Shown: positions 8,829-18,092, numbered from the stretch's first letter. The stretch is DNA of 64,000 nucleotides from Fontibacillus phaseoli (GCF_003337355.1 NZ_QPJW01000002.1:477537-541536); one strand, 5' to 3'. Notes: generated from the sequence alone by a model not told the origin. Program-made: numbers and translations.

Positions 8829-11078
8829 ATGAGAATTGAAACCGTAACAACGGATATAACCGTCATCGGCGGCGGCCTTGCGGGCTTATGTGCCGCCATT
8901 GCCGCGGCCCGGATGGGGAAAAGCGTAGCGCTGGTTCATAATCGTCCGGTCTTGGGCGGGAATTCCAGCAGCGAAGTGAGGGTTTGGGTTTGCGGCGCAA
9001 CCGGGCACGGGGTAAACCGGTATGCCCGGGAAACGGGAATCATGGGAGAACTGTTCTTGGAGAACCAGATCCGTAACATGGAGGGGAACTCCTATTTATG
9101 GGACCTGACTCTCCTGGAGGCGGTGCTTGCGGAGCCGAATCTTTCGCTTTATTTGAATACGGATGTCCATGAAGTTCATGCCGAAGGCCCGGAGGATGAA
9201 CGGAACATTCATAGTGTCACCGGCTGGATGATGGGCTCCGAACGGAAGATTGAATTTCGCAGCCGTCTCTTCCTCGATTGTACCGGTGACGGATTGGTTG
9301 GTGCGCTTGCGGGGGCCAAATACCGGATCGGACGCGAGTCAAGGGCCGAGTTCAATGAACCGTGGGCTCCGGAAGCGGCGGATGATATCACGCTTGGGAG
9401 CACGCTGCTGTTCTATACGAAGGACGCCGGAGAACCCGTCCGCTTTATTCCCCCTTCATTCGCTAAAGATATTACCCAAACCTCCATCCCGCTTCGGCGC
9501 ATCATTCGCAGCGGGGATAACGGATGCGCCTACTGGTGGATCGAATGGGGAGGCGAACTGGATACGGTCCATGACAACGAGCGGATCAGGGATGAGCTGT
9601 GGGCGGTCATCTACGGAATTTGGGATTATATTAAAAATTCAGGTAAATTCGAAGCCGAAAACCTAACGCTGGAGTGGATCGGCAGCCTGCCCGGCAAGCG
9701 GGAATACCGCCGATTCATTGGCGATTACACCTTGACGCAGCAGGATATTTTAACCCAGCGGCCCTTCGAAGACCGGATTGCTTTCGGAGGCTGGTCGATC
9801 GATCTGCATCCCCCCGGCGGGGTCTACGCGGAGGAGCAAGGCTCCAAACATTGGTTTGCGGATGGGATTTATCATATCCCCTACCGTTCCCTTTATTCCG
9901 TCAACGTGAACAATCTCCTGTTTGCGGGGAGAAACATCAGCGCTACCCATGTTGCTTTCGGGACAACGCGCGTGATGGCCACCTGTGCCATATTGGGGGA
10001 AGCGGCCGGGACAGCCGCGGCGCTGTGCGCGGCGAACTCCGTAACGCCGCGAGAGCTGGGGCAGCGCCATTTATCCGAATTGCAGCAGACGCTGCTCCGC
10101 CAGGATGCCTCTATCATCGGATTGAGGGCCGATGATCCCGATGACCTGGCGCCTAAAGCGACCGTCTACGCCTCCTCCACGCTCACCGCTTATGCGCCGT
10201 CCGGGCCAATCGATCCGATTCCGCTGGAGGCGGACCACGGCATCCTGGTTCCGGTCGACGGCCGCCTGACGGGTTTGGAGCTTCTAACAGGCTGCTCCGA
10301 AACCACAGTATTGACTGCCGAGCTGTATCATACGGGCAGGAAAGAAAATTATGTTCCCCATGAACGGATTCAAACGGTTGAAATCCGGCTGATTCCCGGT
10401 GAGCGCACATGGGTTCCCATTCCGCTTGATTGGACTCCGGAGGAAGCTTGCAATGCCTTTATCGTAGTTAAGGCCAATCCTCATGTTACATTGTATACAT
10501 CGGCCCAGCCTTTAACCGGTGTGCTGTGCTTCCGAAAAGGGGCGACGCCCATCGTATCCGCCGAATACGGGGACCAGCAGCCTCCCCAGCCTGTCCAACA
10601 GTGGAGTGCGGCTCCTTACGCCCGGCGCCCTCTCTGCTTCCGCCTGGCCACGGGCCATACCCTGGATCCCGGCAAGGTGACCGATGGGTTCAACCGTCCT
10701 TTTGGCGGACCGCACTGCTGGGTATCCGAAGCACTGGCCGAAGGAGAAACCGCTTGGATCGAGCTGCAATGGGATCAGGAGGTGCCTATTCGGGAGATTC
10801 ATCTTACTTTTCAGGACGATGTCAATGAGGATCTGATCAACCTGCATCATCACCGTACACCGTTTCAAGTAATGCCGGAGCTCGTGAAAGATTACCGAAT
10901 CGTGGCCAACACGGCTTCAGGAACCGTAGAAATTGCTGAGCATAGAAACAACCGGAAACGCAAAAACATCCATCGGCTTGACAGTCCGATCTCGGCGACC
11001 TCTCTCAAACTGATGATTGAAGCGACAAACGGAAGCCCGCGAGCGGAAATCGTCGAAATCCGCGTTTATCCTTCTTAG
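8829..11078 (+). CDS. FAD-dependent oxidoreductase, second paralogue
   Basis: A 749-residue paralogue of the protein encoded at 5450-7765. It shares the dinucleotide-binding start TVIGGGLAG, RPVLGGNSSSEVRV, the GELFLE segment after ARETG, and GRNISATHVAFGT followed by GEAAGTAAA. The C-terminal part (ETAWIELQWDQ to AEIVEIRVYPS) looks like the same discoidin-type jelly roll. The ATG follows GGAAGGAG by 8 bases. It is transcribed divergently from the AraC regulator, with 147 AT-rich bases between them, and ends at a strong bidirectional terminator. Its substrate is unknown; cytosolic location is inferred from the lack of a signal peptide. Confidence 0.82.
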   Translation: MRIETVTTDITVIGGGLAGLCAAIAAARMGKSVALVHNRPVLGGNSSSEVRVWVCGATGHGVNRYARETGIMGELFLENQIRNMEGNSYLWDLTLLEAVLAEPNLSLYLNTDVHEVHAEGPEDERNIHSVTGWMMGSERKIEFRSRLFLDCTGDGLVGALAGAKYRIGRESRAEFNEPWAPEAADDITLGSTLLFYTKDAGEPVRFIPPSFAKDITQTSIPLRRIIRSGDNGCAYWWIEWGGELDTVHDNERIRDELWAVIYGIWDYIKNSGKFEAENLTLEWIGSLPGKREYRRFIGDYTLTQQDILTQRPFEDRIAFGGWSIDLHPPGGVYAEEQGSKHWFADGIYHIPYRSLYSVNVNNLLFAGRNISATHVAFGTTRVMATCAILGEAAGTAAALCAANSVTPRELGQRHLSELQQTLLRQDASIIGLRADDPDDLAPKATVYASSTLTAYAPSGPIDPIPLEADHGILVPVDGRLTGLELLTGCSETTVLTAELYHTGRKENYVPHERIQTVEIRLIPGERTWVPIPLDWTPEEACNAFIVVKANPHVTLYTSAQPLTGVLCFRKGATPIVSAEYGDQQPPQPVQQWSAAPYARRPLCFRLATGHTLDPGKVTDGFNRPFGGPHCWVSEALAEGETAWIELQWDQEVPIREIHLTFQDDVNEDLINLHHHRTPFQVMPELVKDYRIVANTASGTVEIAEHRNNRKRKNIHRLDSPISATSLKLMIEATNGSPRAEIVEIRVYPS

Positions 11079-11117
11079 CAATAGTTTACTCCAGCGCCCC
11101 TCGAATTTGACAAACGC

Positions 11118-11164
11118 AAAACACCTCTCAAGCATAAGCATTTGGCTTGCATGAGAGGTGTTTT
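11118..11164. terminator. Bidirectional intrinsic terminator
   Basis: A perfect 13-bp stem (AAAACACCTCTCA with TGAGAGGTGTTTT), T-rich on both sides. It separates the FAD oxidoreductase gene (plus) from the convergent acetyltransferase gene (minus). Confidence 0.9.
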
Positions 11165-11236
11165 GGTTTTATTTTTAAAGAATAGAGTTGCCTTGGCTCC
11201 ACTCAAAACCTTCTCCTTATGGGATAGGGTCCTTCC

Positions 11237-11743
11237 TTACGCCAACTGGATCTCTTTTTCCATCACAAAGTCATCCATGACGTAACCGTTCCCGATATCC
11301 GCCACCTGCGTGCGCACGGCCTTGAAGCCTTTTTTCGAATAAACCGCGATCGTGTCGTCATTGTACCGGTTGACCGTAAGCCAAATTAAGCCAAGCCCTC
11401 GCTGTTTACATAGTCCCACCAGAAATTCCATCGCCTGACTGGCATAGCCTTTCCCCCGGTGTTCTTTTTGAATATAAAATTTGCTTAAAAAAAGCCGGCC
11501 CTCCTCCTGCTTTATACTTATATATCCAACATTTTTCCCGTGCGCGTTCATGAAATAGTATTCATATCCTTGATTTTGGATTTGATCCGTCATAGCCGTC
11601 TTGGACTGAAACTTGTCGACCATATAGTCAATTTGCTCATTGGATAAAATACTGACATAATACTCATGCCATATTCCAGAGGCCAAATTCACAAGGGACG
11701 AAACTTCGTCCTCCGTATGTATTTTTGACATTGCGATCTCCAT
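11237..11743 (-). CDS. GNAT-family N-acetyltransferase
   Basis: A 168-residue protein with the acetyl-CoA-binding motif A of the GNAT fold (KFYIQKEHRGKGYASQAMEF, where RGKGYA is the pyrophosphate loop), preceded by a beta strand GYISIKQ and followed by LTVNRYNDDTIAVYSKKGF, the usual motif B. The acceptor substrate cannot be inferred. The first ATG follows GAGGGTGG. An alternative ATG four codons in is itself preceded by GGAG, so the true N terminus is uncertain. It is a single gene, convergent with the FAD oxidoreductase gene. Confidence 0.85.
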   Translation of the reverse strand: MEIAMSKIHTEDEVSSLVNLASGIWHEYYVSILSNEQIDYMVDKFQSKTAMTDQIQNQGYEYYFMNAHGKNVGYISIKQEEGRLFLSKFYIQKEHRGKGYASQAMEFLVGLCKQRGLGLIWLTVNRYNDDTIAVYSKKGFKAVRTQVADIGNGYVMDDFVMEKEIQLA

Positions 11744-11813
11744 CTAATTTACCACCCTCTACAAAATTATAGAAAGGCCCCAATTTAATCTCCGAATCGC
11801 ATTGATCACAAAA

Positions 11814-11855
11814 ATACCCCTGTAATCAACCCGGACTTTATCCCGGCAGGGGTAT
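11814..11855 (-). terminator. Intrinsic terminator of AhpD-like gene
   Basis: A stem ATACCCCTG/CAGGGGTAT with an internal CCGG pair, followed on the minus strand by TTTTTG. It lies just after the stop of the carboxymuconolactone-decarboxylase-family gene. Confidence 0.8.
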
Positions 11856-11920
11856 ACTTTGAACCTGCAATTGTAGAATTTCTACATCCTATTCTTGAGT
11901 ACGATTTGGTATTGCCAAAC

Positions 11921-12265
11921 CTAATGAACCGGAGGTTCGCCCAAGGCTTCCTGAACCCGGATCACGCCCTGAGACAAAGCATTTCCTGCCAGTGCTGCCG
12001 AGGCAACGGCTACCGTCTCCAGAAGCTCGGCTTCGGACGCTCCTTTGGATCTGGCCTCTGAGGCGTGATAATACGTGCACACTTCGTTGTTTGTGGACAG
12101 CGCGATTCCGAGCGCGATAAGTTGCTTGGTTTTCGCATTGAGCACTCCGTCGCCAAAGCTCTCTCCGGTAAAGGCATGATAAGCCTCGGTTGCACCTGGA
12201 ACCGCTTCTCCGTAATGGCTGATCTGATCTTTATAAGCATTGATCTTGTCGCTGACTAGTGACAT
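11921..12265 (-). CDS. Carboxymuconolactone decarboxylase / AhpD-like protein
   Basis: About 114 residues with the CMD-fold pattern LNAKTKQLIALGIALS, then NNEVCTYYHASEARSKGAS. The Cys and the His four residues later match the second Cys and the His of the AhpD-type CxxCxxxH motif, but the first Cys is replaced by Asn (NEVC), so the usual redox disulfide cannot form. It may be a non-redox member or use another partner. The ATG at 12263-12265 follows AAGGAAG by 8 bases; the frame is open seven codons further. It is monocistronic with its own terminator. Confidence 0.8.
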   Translation of the reverse strand: MSLVSDKINAYKDQISHYGEAVPGATEAYHAFTGESFGDGVLNAKTKQLIALGIALSTNNEVCTYYHASEARSKGASEAELLETVAVASAALAGNALSQGVIRVQEALGEPPVH

Positions 12266-12335
12266 AAGGTAGCTTCCTTTCTGCAAGGGATTGGCTTTCT
12301 ACCTTACTACGTTGTCCCGCCGGGCCAAAAATATG

Positions 12336-12551
12336 CTATTCCTCCGGCAAAACCCTCGGCTCCCGGGAAGGACTGTAACTATAACTTCGATCCAGCTTAA
12401 CTACATTCCGGTTCGGTTTGCGGATCAGCACATGAGTATCATCCCACGCAACGACGATGCCCCTGACATCATTCTCGGGAATCGAATCACGCACTACGCG
12501 AACCTTCTCGCCGGACAGCCGAAATTCATTCAATTGCTCATCGGAAATCAT
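12336..12551 (-). CDS. Small conserved hypothetical protein (71 aa)
   Basis: A 71-residue acidic/basic soluble protein with alternating strands (EKVRVVRDSIPEND, RGIVVAWDDTHVLIRK, NVVKLDRSY) that read like a small beta-barrel, SH3-like fold. It has no Cys, signal peptide or membrane segment. AGGAGGGG lies 10 bases before the ATG, a strong site supporting a real gene. I do not recognise a named family. It stands between the AhpD-like gene and a terminator belonging to the next upstream minus-strand gene. Confidence 0.75.
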   Translation of the reverse strand: MISDEQLNEFRLSGEKVRVVRDSIPENDVRGIVVAWDDTHVLIRKPNRNVVKLDRSYSYSPSREPRVLPEE

Positions 12552-12596
12552 CGTAATTCATCCCCTCCTGACATCTGCCTATATCTTAATCCAAAA

Positions 12597-12628
12597 AAAG
12601 ACTCCGCAGCAAACTGACGGAGTCTTTT
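12597..12628 (-). terminator. Intrinsic terminator
   Basis: An 11-bp perfect stem (AAAAGACTCCG with CGGAGTCTTTT) followed on the minus strand by a run of seven T. It terminates the gene at 12702-13034. Confidence 0.9.
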
Positions 12629-12701
12629 GATTTCCCTTAACTTTCCGGCAAAACCACTTATCGTGCAACAAAGCAATAACTGACCTGCCTCAGGCAGCCC
12701 T

Positions 12702-13034
12702 TTAACGCTGTGCATGCTCCTTGCTGTCGTTCTTCTCAAACCAGAAATCAAGCACTTTGGCGGACATGACCCGTTGTTGCAAGTAACTGACTTGCTGAGC
12801 ACTGAACTCCTCTTCCCAGGCAACACCAAGTTCCTCGCATAGTCCTGCGATCGTCAGCAACTGTGACCAGGCCACATAGCGCTTATACCAGAAGAACTGG
12901 GGATGCTCAAGCATATAGGGATAAAGGTCGTCAAACTCCGTATGTTTGCAGTCCAGGGCACGTTCAAAAGTAACCTTGGCTTCGGACAATTTTGAAATGA
13001 AAAATTCCGGGTTTACTACAGATTCACTCCCCAT
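12702..13034 (-). CDS. Hypothetical protein (110 aa)
   Basis: A 110-residue soluble protein, mostly helical, rich in aromatic residues (YPYMLEHPQFFWYKRYVAWSQ). It has no membrane segment or metal motif. The ATG has GAGGAGG 8 bases ahead, a recognisable -10/-35 pair lies upstream and a terminator downstream, so it is a complete single-gene unit. I do not recognise the family. Confidence 0.75.
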   Translation of the reverse strand: MGSESVVNPEFFISKLSEAKVTFERALDCKHTEFDDLYPYMLEHPQFFWYKRYVAWSQLLTIAGLCEELGVAWEEEFSAQQVSYLQQRVMSAKVLDFWFEKNDSKEHAQR

Positions 13035-13064
13035 TTTGTAAGCCTCCTCTCCCTAGTAATCCTC

Positions 13065-13092
13065 ATTATAACGAAAAAAAAGAGGCCTGCAA
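13065..13092 (-). promoter_or_regulatory. Sigma-A-type promoter for the 110-aa gene
   Basis: On the minus strand TTGCAG (13087-13092), a 16-base spacer, then TATAAT (13065-13070), followed by the ribosome binding site of the gene starting at 13034. Confidence 0.55.
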
Positions 13093-13136
13093 AGAACTGT
13101 TGCAAAATTGGAACTAATTAATTTTCTGATGCGTTT

Positions 13137-13709
13137 TCATTCGGCGAAAATAATCTTTCCGTCCTCCAGCGAGGCGATTTTCACGAGCGACTCCAAACGA
13201 AGTCCTTGCTCACGGAGCGCATTAGCACCCGGCTGGAAGCATTTTTCGACCACGATCCCGGCTCCTATCAGTTCCGCGCCCGAACGTTCGATGATTTTCA
13301 CGAGCCCTCTGGCTGCATCGCCGTTTGCAATAATATCGTCGATGAACAGGATCCGGTCCTCCGGCGAAATAAATTCACGGGAAATCAAAATATCCGTCAC
13401 GATTCCTTTCGTAAAGGACGGCACCCGTTCACAGAGCATATCCGGCTCGGCGAGCAGCGTTTTTTTGCGTCGGGCAAATACGAGCGGTACCCCCAATTCA
13501 TAGGCCGTGGCAAAAGCGACGGCAATCCCGGAGGATTCGACCGTGACGACCCGGGTTACTCCGTCATCCCGAAAGCGTTCGGCAAATTGTTTGCCCATTT
13601 CCATCGTGAGGCCCGGATCCACCTGATGGTTAAGCAACGCATCAAGCTTTAATACCTGATCCGATACGACGACGCCCTGCTCCACGATTCTTTGTTTTAA
13701 TGTATCCAT
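13137..13709 (-). CDS. xpt: Xanthine phosphoribosyltransferase
   Basis: A 190-residue type I phosphoribosyltransferase that converts xanthine plus PRPP to XMP in purine salvage. It has the PRPP-binding motif ILFIDDIIANGDAARG and begins MDTLKQRIVEQG, closely matching Bacillus Xpt. The length is as expected. The ATG at 13707-13709 follows GGGAGGAAATAGAT; nine more codons are open upstream. In Bacillus subtilis xpt is preceded by a purine riboswitch and followed by pbuX. Here the gene starts only about 100 bases from a divergent transporter gene and I see neither a riboswitch nor pbuX. Confidence 0.95.
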   Translation of the reverse strand: MDTLKQRIVEQGVVVSDQVLKLDALLNHQVDPGLTMEMGKQFAERFRDDGVTRVVTVESSGIAVAFATAYELGVPLVFARRKKTLLAEPDMLCERVPSFTKGIVTDILISREFISPEDRILFIDDIIANGDAARGLVKIIERSGAELIGAGIVVEKCFQPGANALREQGLRLESLVKIASLEDGKIIFAE

Positions 13710-13812
13710 ATCTATTTCCTCCCGGTCTGATCTCATTTAGGGTTTGAGTCATGTCCCGTTCCCGGACAACATACCTTGTACTATATATAGCACATCGGCC
13801 GGGGGGAAAACC

Positions 13813-14853
13813 ATGAAAAATGCCGTAAAAGTTATGCAAATCGCTTTCACTTATATCGGTACCGTCGTCGGCGCCGGCTTTGCGACAGGCCAGGAGATCC
13901 TTCAATTCTTTACCCGTTACGGGAAATGGGGGGTTCTGACCATCCTGTTGTCCATGGTTCTGTTTATCTGGCTTGGCACCAAAATGATGCTGCTCGCCCA
14001 GGAAATCAAAGCCGAATCTTATGAGGACCTCAATCGCAAGCTTTTCGGCGACCGGATCGGACAGGGCTTGAGCCTGTTCACCCTAATCGTTCTGATCGGC
14101 GTTAACAGCGTGATGCTGGCCGGGGCCGGCTCCGTGTTTATGGAGCATTTCGGCATGCATTATCAAATCGGCCTGTGGATTACGCTCATCGGGACCTTCC
14201 TTCTGCTCGGACGAGGCATCGGCGGCGTCATGAAATTGAACTCCATCGTTGTTCCGATGATGATCACGCTATCGCTCGCCATCATCTCGAATACGGCCGG
14301 ATCCCCGGGTGCGTCACGGTTTCTCACGTTAAGCAGCGACAACGGCGTGCTTGCCGCCTGGGCCTCCCCGTTTATGTATACCGCCTTTAATCTGTCCATG
14401 GCCCAGGCTGTTCTAGTCCCCATCGGCAGCCATACGGACAGCCGCAGGACCATTGTTTGGGGCGGCGTGCTCGGCGGCGCTGGCGTCGGCTTTATGCTGA
14501 TGGCCGGCCATTTCGCTTTATCCGCGTCCATGCCGGGCATCCAGCAATTCGAAATACCCATGGGAAACATAGCGCAGCAGCTCGGAACCACGATCCAGCT
14601 TATTTATATCGTGCTCATTTTTATGGAAATATTCAGCACGTTCGTAGCGGATATTTATGGAGTAACCCTGCAACTGAAACAGCGGCTGAAACTCTCCCCC
14701 AAACTGATTTCCATCATCGTTTTGCTGATCTGTTATGTGACAAGCCAGTTCGGTTTCAGCGCGCTGCTGTCCGTCCTTTATCCCGTATTCGGCCTGTTCA
14801 GCCTGCTTTGGGCGGTCATGCTCGCCATGTACCGGAAAAGCAAAAGGCAATAG
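13813..14853 (+). CDS. ykvI: YkvI-family membrane transporter
   Basis: A 346-residue integral membrane protein with about ten hydrophobic helices. It begins MKNAVKVMQIAFTYIGTVVGAGFATGQE, the glycine-rich first helix of the APC-superfamily YkvI group. The substrate is unknown; relatives are treated as putative amino-acid or similar transporters. The ATG at 13813 follows GGGGGGAAAACC; an earlier in-frame ATG at 13744 lies inside the divergent promoter region. It is divergent from xpt and convergent with yhaN, with only 20 bases between stops. Confidence 0.8.
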   Translation: MKNAVKVMQIAFTYIGTVVGAGFATGQEILQFFTRYGKWGVLTILLSMVLFIWLGTKMMLLAQEIKAESYEDLNRKLFGDRIGQGLSLFTLIVLIGVNSVMLAGAGSVFMEHFGMHYQIGLWITLIGTFLLLGRGIGGVMKLNSIVVPMMITLSLAIISNTAGSPGASRFLTLSSDNGVLAAWASPFMYTAFNLSMAQAVLVPIGSHTDSRRTIVWGGVLGGAGVGFMLMAGHFALSASMPGIQQFEIPMGNIAQQLGTTIQLIYIVLIFMEIFSTFVADIYGVTLQLKQRLKLSPKLISIIVLLICYVTSQFGFSALLSVLYPVFGLFSLLWAVMLAMYRKSKRQ

Positions 14854-14873
14854 CAAGCAAACTAAAATCCAAG

Positions 14874-17800
14874 CTACGCCATAGCAATGATTTGCGCCTC
14901 CGGAAAATTGGATTTGACGCCTTCGATCACATGAGCGTGGCACGTCATCATGATCAGCTGATGCTTTTCGGAAACGTTCTTCAATACCGACAGCGCACCT
15001 GCCAGCCGTCCGGCATCGAAGTTGACGAACAGATCGTCAAGCAGGATCGGTAAGTTGGCCCGACCGGAAACAGCGCCGGAAAGGGCAAGTCGCATCGATA
15101 AATAAAGCTGTTCCGCCGTCCCGCGGCTTAAGTAGGCACTGCCGATCGGGCCGTGATCCCGATGTTCCGCCATCAATTCCTGGCTTCCCATCTTCATCAG
15201 AATCCGCCGGTAAGTTCCCCCGGTCATTTCCGCCAGATAACCGGAAGCGGCTTGAAGTACCTCGGGCTGACGCTCTTCCTCGTAAATTTTGCGGACCCGG
15301 GAAATCAGCTCATGGCAGACGGCCATCACTGCATAACGATCCAGCGCGCCTTCCAGCGCAGCCTGCTGTTCCGCAAGCTGCTGCTGCATATTTTCCTGCA
15401 GGCCGCGCGCTTCCAGGCTCTCCTGCTCCTGCAGCAGACGGCCGCGCCGCTCCTGCAGTTGTTGACGTCCATGCTCCGATTCTTCCAGCTTGCGCCTTGC
15501 CTCATCGGCGGACCGGAGCAATGACTCCTCATCCAGGCCGCGCAGCAATTCCTCGAATTCCTGTTTGCGTTCCTCATTCAACGAACCGAACAAAGCCAGC
15601 TCAGCCTGTCTGATGCCGGATCGGAGTTTTTCTTTGGTCTCGGCTTCGGCTCCGTAACGCAAATAAGCTTCTCCGTCCGTAGCGCCGCTTTCTTCAAGCA
15701 AATGATGCTCGGCGGCCAGAACGGCAGCCAATCGGTCCTGAGTCCGGCCAAGCTCCTCCTCCAGCGGGACTCGCTTGTCCAAAATCCGCTCTTGCCGGGA
15801 CTTCAAACCAAGCTGGATTTCAAGTTCCGCCATGGCCGTGCGGAAAGCGCCTGCCGCAGACCGCGCATGGAAAGTAGCTTCCCTTGCATCGGCATCCCCG
15901 GTCTGTTCGCGGCATTCCCGCTCAAAATCGTCGGCTTCTTCCTGTAGGGCAGATATCCTCGCGGACAAAACATCCAGTCTGCCGAGCCAGTCTTTACCCT
16001 GCTCGGCGAGTCGGAACACATCCATCGCCGCTTCCGGTGACAAATCGCCGGGCAAGTGTCGCTCCTGCAGCCAGTTTTCCCATTCGCGCGCCATTTCATT
16101 GAAGACCGTTTCCTTCCTTGATAGCTCCCGCTCCAGCCCTTCCAGTTCCTCTGCCTTTCCGGCAGCCTTGTACCTGCATTCGCCTGCCTGCACCTCAAGT
16201 CCTTCATGGCGCTGAGCCCAAAGCTGCCAATTCTCCATCAGTCTTCTCAGAGCACGTTCTTCCTCGTCCCAGCGTTCGGATTCGAACAAGGTCCATCCTG
16301 GAGACGATAGGCCCGCCGCCGTCTCGGCATGCCCGATCAGCTGCGGCAAAAGTTCGCGGAGTCCATTCTCTTCGGACGTTGCGGTCGAAGCGGGCCATCC
16401 GGCGCCGCTGGTGACGCCGCGGCGACGGGTGTCCCGTTTTTTCCGGTTGCCCGAGAACAATTCAAGCGCCAGGTAGCCGTCGAAGCCGAGAAGAACGATG
16501 CCGGTAAGTAAGGCGCCCCAGCCGGATTTCGCCGTCAGCCACAGTACGGCGGGGAGCAGGATCGTAAGCAAGGCCGTTACGCCGAGCAGTTTTTGGTAAA
16601 GGGAGCGAACCCGCGCTTGCGCAGCTGCTTCACTTTCCGCAGCTCTCCGGCCCTCCAGCCTGGAAGCGGATGCCGCCCGCCAGCGGTCAAGCAGATCGCG
16701 GATCTCTTGCCACAGCCGCCTGATCTCCGCACGCTCCTGTGGTACAAGGGCGGCAAACTGCCGGCATCCGTCCGCAGCGCTCGCATCAATCCGTTCCTTG
16801 GCTTGAATATAAGAAGATTCAAGCGCAGCCGCCTCTCGTTCCAGCTTGAACCGTTCGTTATATAATAGATCCATGTCCTTGTCATAAGCTTGAAACCGGC
16901 TCATAAACTGACGGACGGATTCCCTTTCGCCCACGGTTCCCGCAAAGCCGCGCAACACCTCGGATGTCCAGCCGGGATGTATGCTCCGTAGGGCCTGGGC
17001 CAGCTTGCCTTGCATCTGTTCCGCTTCCGCCCGGAGCCCGGCTAGTTCCTGAAGCCCGCTCTCATAGGCGGGCAACCGTACGGCCAGGGAGCGCAGGCCT
17101 CCTTCACGCTTCAGTACGTCCTGCTTCGGAGCTGCAGACTCCAGCTCTGCCTGCAAAGCGGCAATTCGTCGCATCGACTCGGCAGCGGCAAGCCGCAGAC
17201 GCTCCTTCTCCTCTTGCAGCGCTTGCCAACGGGACAGGCCCTGCTCGGGAAAGGGGCTGCGTTCCGGCAGCTGCTCCAGCTCCATCCGTAGCGCCTCCAG
17301 TTGCAGCCAATCAGGCCGGCGCTCGACCGCCTTTCGCAGCCGTGAGTTTTCTCTGCTGCGTACGGCCAACTCACTTTCGCCCACCGCAAGCCCGGCCTCC
17401 GCCTCCTCGAGCTCCTTCTGCACCTCCCGGTAGCGCGGGAGCAGCGATTTTGCTGCCTCGGCCTGGCGCTCCAATCGTTCCAGACCCTGCAAGAGCTGAG
17501 GTATCTCCTGGTTTCTGCCGCGCGGGCGGTACAGCTTGTCCATATCCTGGAGTAGTTTTTTCTCCCCGCGCAGTACAGCGGCTCCGCCGCCTATACCGGC
17601 GTGGAACAGGAAGCGGCTCATTTCCTCCGACTGAAGCGCCGACACTTCCTGCAGCTCGCTTAGGGAAACGGCGAACAACTGGCGGAACATTTCCTTGGAC
17701 ATGCCGCCGAGCAGTTCCCGCGCCAAATCCTCCTGCGATAGCTGATGCAGCTGCCCGTCCTCCCCCGCCCGGGTAATTCGCAACCGGTCGCCCTTTGCAC

Positions 17801-18092
17801 CCGAAGGCGAGACTCCCTCCGGCGGCTGGGCGTAGCGTTCAATCAGCCACTTCATTCCGTCATCGCCCCGGATGGCGAGACTTCCGCCATGCGAGCCGCC
17901 CCCGACCGGTTCGTAGCGCTGTGCTCCGTAAGTCCGGGAGGGAATTCCGAACAGCATGGAACGGACAAAGCCCAACAGCGTGCTTTTCCCCGCTTCATTC
18001 GGCCCGTATAGCACGGTTACGGGACCTTCGAGTTCCACCTGAAGCCCGTGCAAATGGCCGAACCCGCTGACTTGCAATTTCTCCAATCTCAT
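14874..18092 (-). CDS. yhaN: YhaN-like SbcC/Rad50-type ATPase
   Basis: A 1072-residue ATPase. Walker A is GPNEAGKST at about 30-38 and Walker B ILLDDLFVNFD is near the C terminus; between them are long coiled coils (about 200-500 and 690-960). Two hydrophobic helices at about 503-546 interrupt the coiled coil. This is the YhaN arrangement, not classical SbcC, and it suggests membrane attachment. It works with the partner nuclease YhaO, probably in DNA end or repair metabolism. The ATG overlaps the YhaO stop as ATGA (18089-18092), so the two are translationally coupled. GC content is high and coding is uninterrupted. The length is somewhat above the roughly 960 residues of the Bacillus subtilis protein. 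Confidence 0.88.
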   Translation of the reverse strand: MRLEKLQVSGFGHLHGLQVELEGPVTVLYGPNEAGKSTLLGFVRSMLFGIPSRTYGAQRYEPVGGGSHGGSLAIRGDDGMKWLIERYAQPPEGVSPSGAKGDRLRITRAGEDGQLHQLSQEDLARELLGGMSKEMFRQLFAVSLSELQEVSALQSEEMSRFLFHAGIGGGAAVLRGEKKLLQDMDKLYRPRGRNQEIPQLLQGLERLERQAEAAKSLLPRYREVQKELEEAEAGLAVGESELAVRSRENSRLRKAVERRPDWLQLEALRMELEQLPERSPFPEQGLSRWQALQEEKERLRLAAAESMRRIAALQAELESAAPKQDVLKREGGLRSLAVRLPAYESGLQELAGLRAEAEQMQGKLAQALRSIHPGWTSEVLRGFAGTVGERESVRQFMSRFQAYDKDMDLLYNERFKLEREAAALESSYIQAKERIDASAADGCRQFAALVPQERAEIRRLWQEIRDLLDRWRAASASRLEGRRAAESEAAAQARVRSLYQKLLGVTALLTILLPAVLWLTAKSGWGALLTGIVLLGFDGYLALELFSGNRKKRDTRRRGVTSGAGWPASTATSEENGLRELLPQLIGHAETAAGLSSPGWTLFESERWDEEERALRRLMENWQLWAQRHEGLEVQAGECRYKAAGKAEELEGLERELSRKETVFNEMAREWENWLQERHLPGDLSPEAAMDVFRLAEQGKDWLGRLDVLSARISALQEEADDFERECREQTGDADAREATFHARSAAGAFRTAMAELEIQLGLKSRQERILDKRVPLEEELGRTQDRLAAVLAAEHHLLEESGATDGEAYLRYGAEAETKEKLRSGIRQAELALFGSLNEERKQEFEELLRGLDEESLLRSADEARRKLEESEHGRQQLQERRGRLLQEQESLEARGLQENMQQQLAEQQAALEGALDRYAVMAVCHELISRVRKIYEEERQPEVLQAASGYLAEMTGGTYRRILMKMGSQELMAEHRDHGPIGSAYLSRGTAEQLYLSMRLALSGAVSGRANLPILLDDLFVNFDAGRLAGALSVLKNVSEKHQLIMMTCHAHVIEGVKSNFPEAQIIAMA

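Noticed and set aside
13710..13812. Purine riboswitch expected upstream of xpt
   Set aside because: The gap to the divergent transporter gene is too short and lacks the conserved purine aptamer core. Not supported.
16964..17776. 270-codon open frame inside yhaN on the plus strand
   Set aside because: Pro/Ala/Arg-rich shadow of a GC-rich coiled-coil region; no start site.
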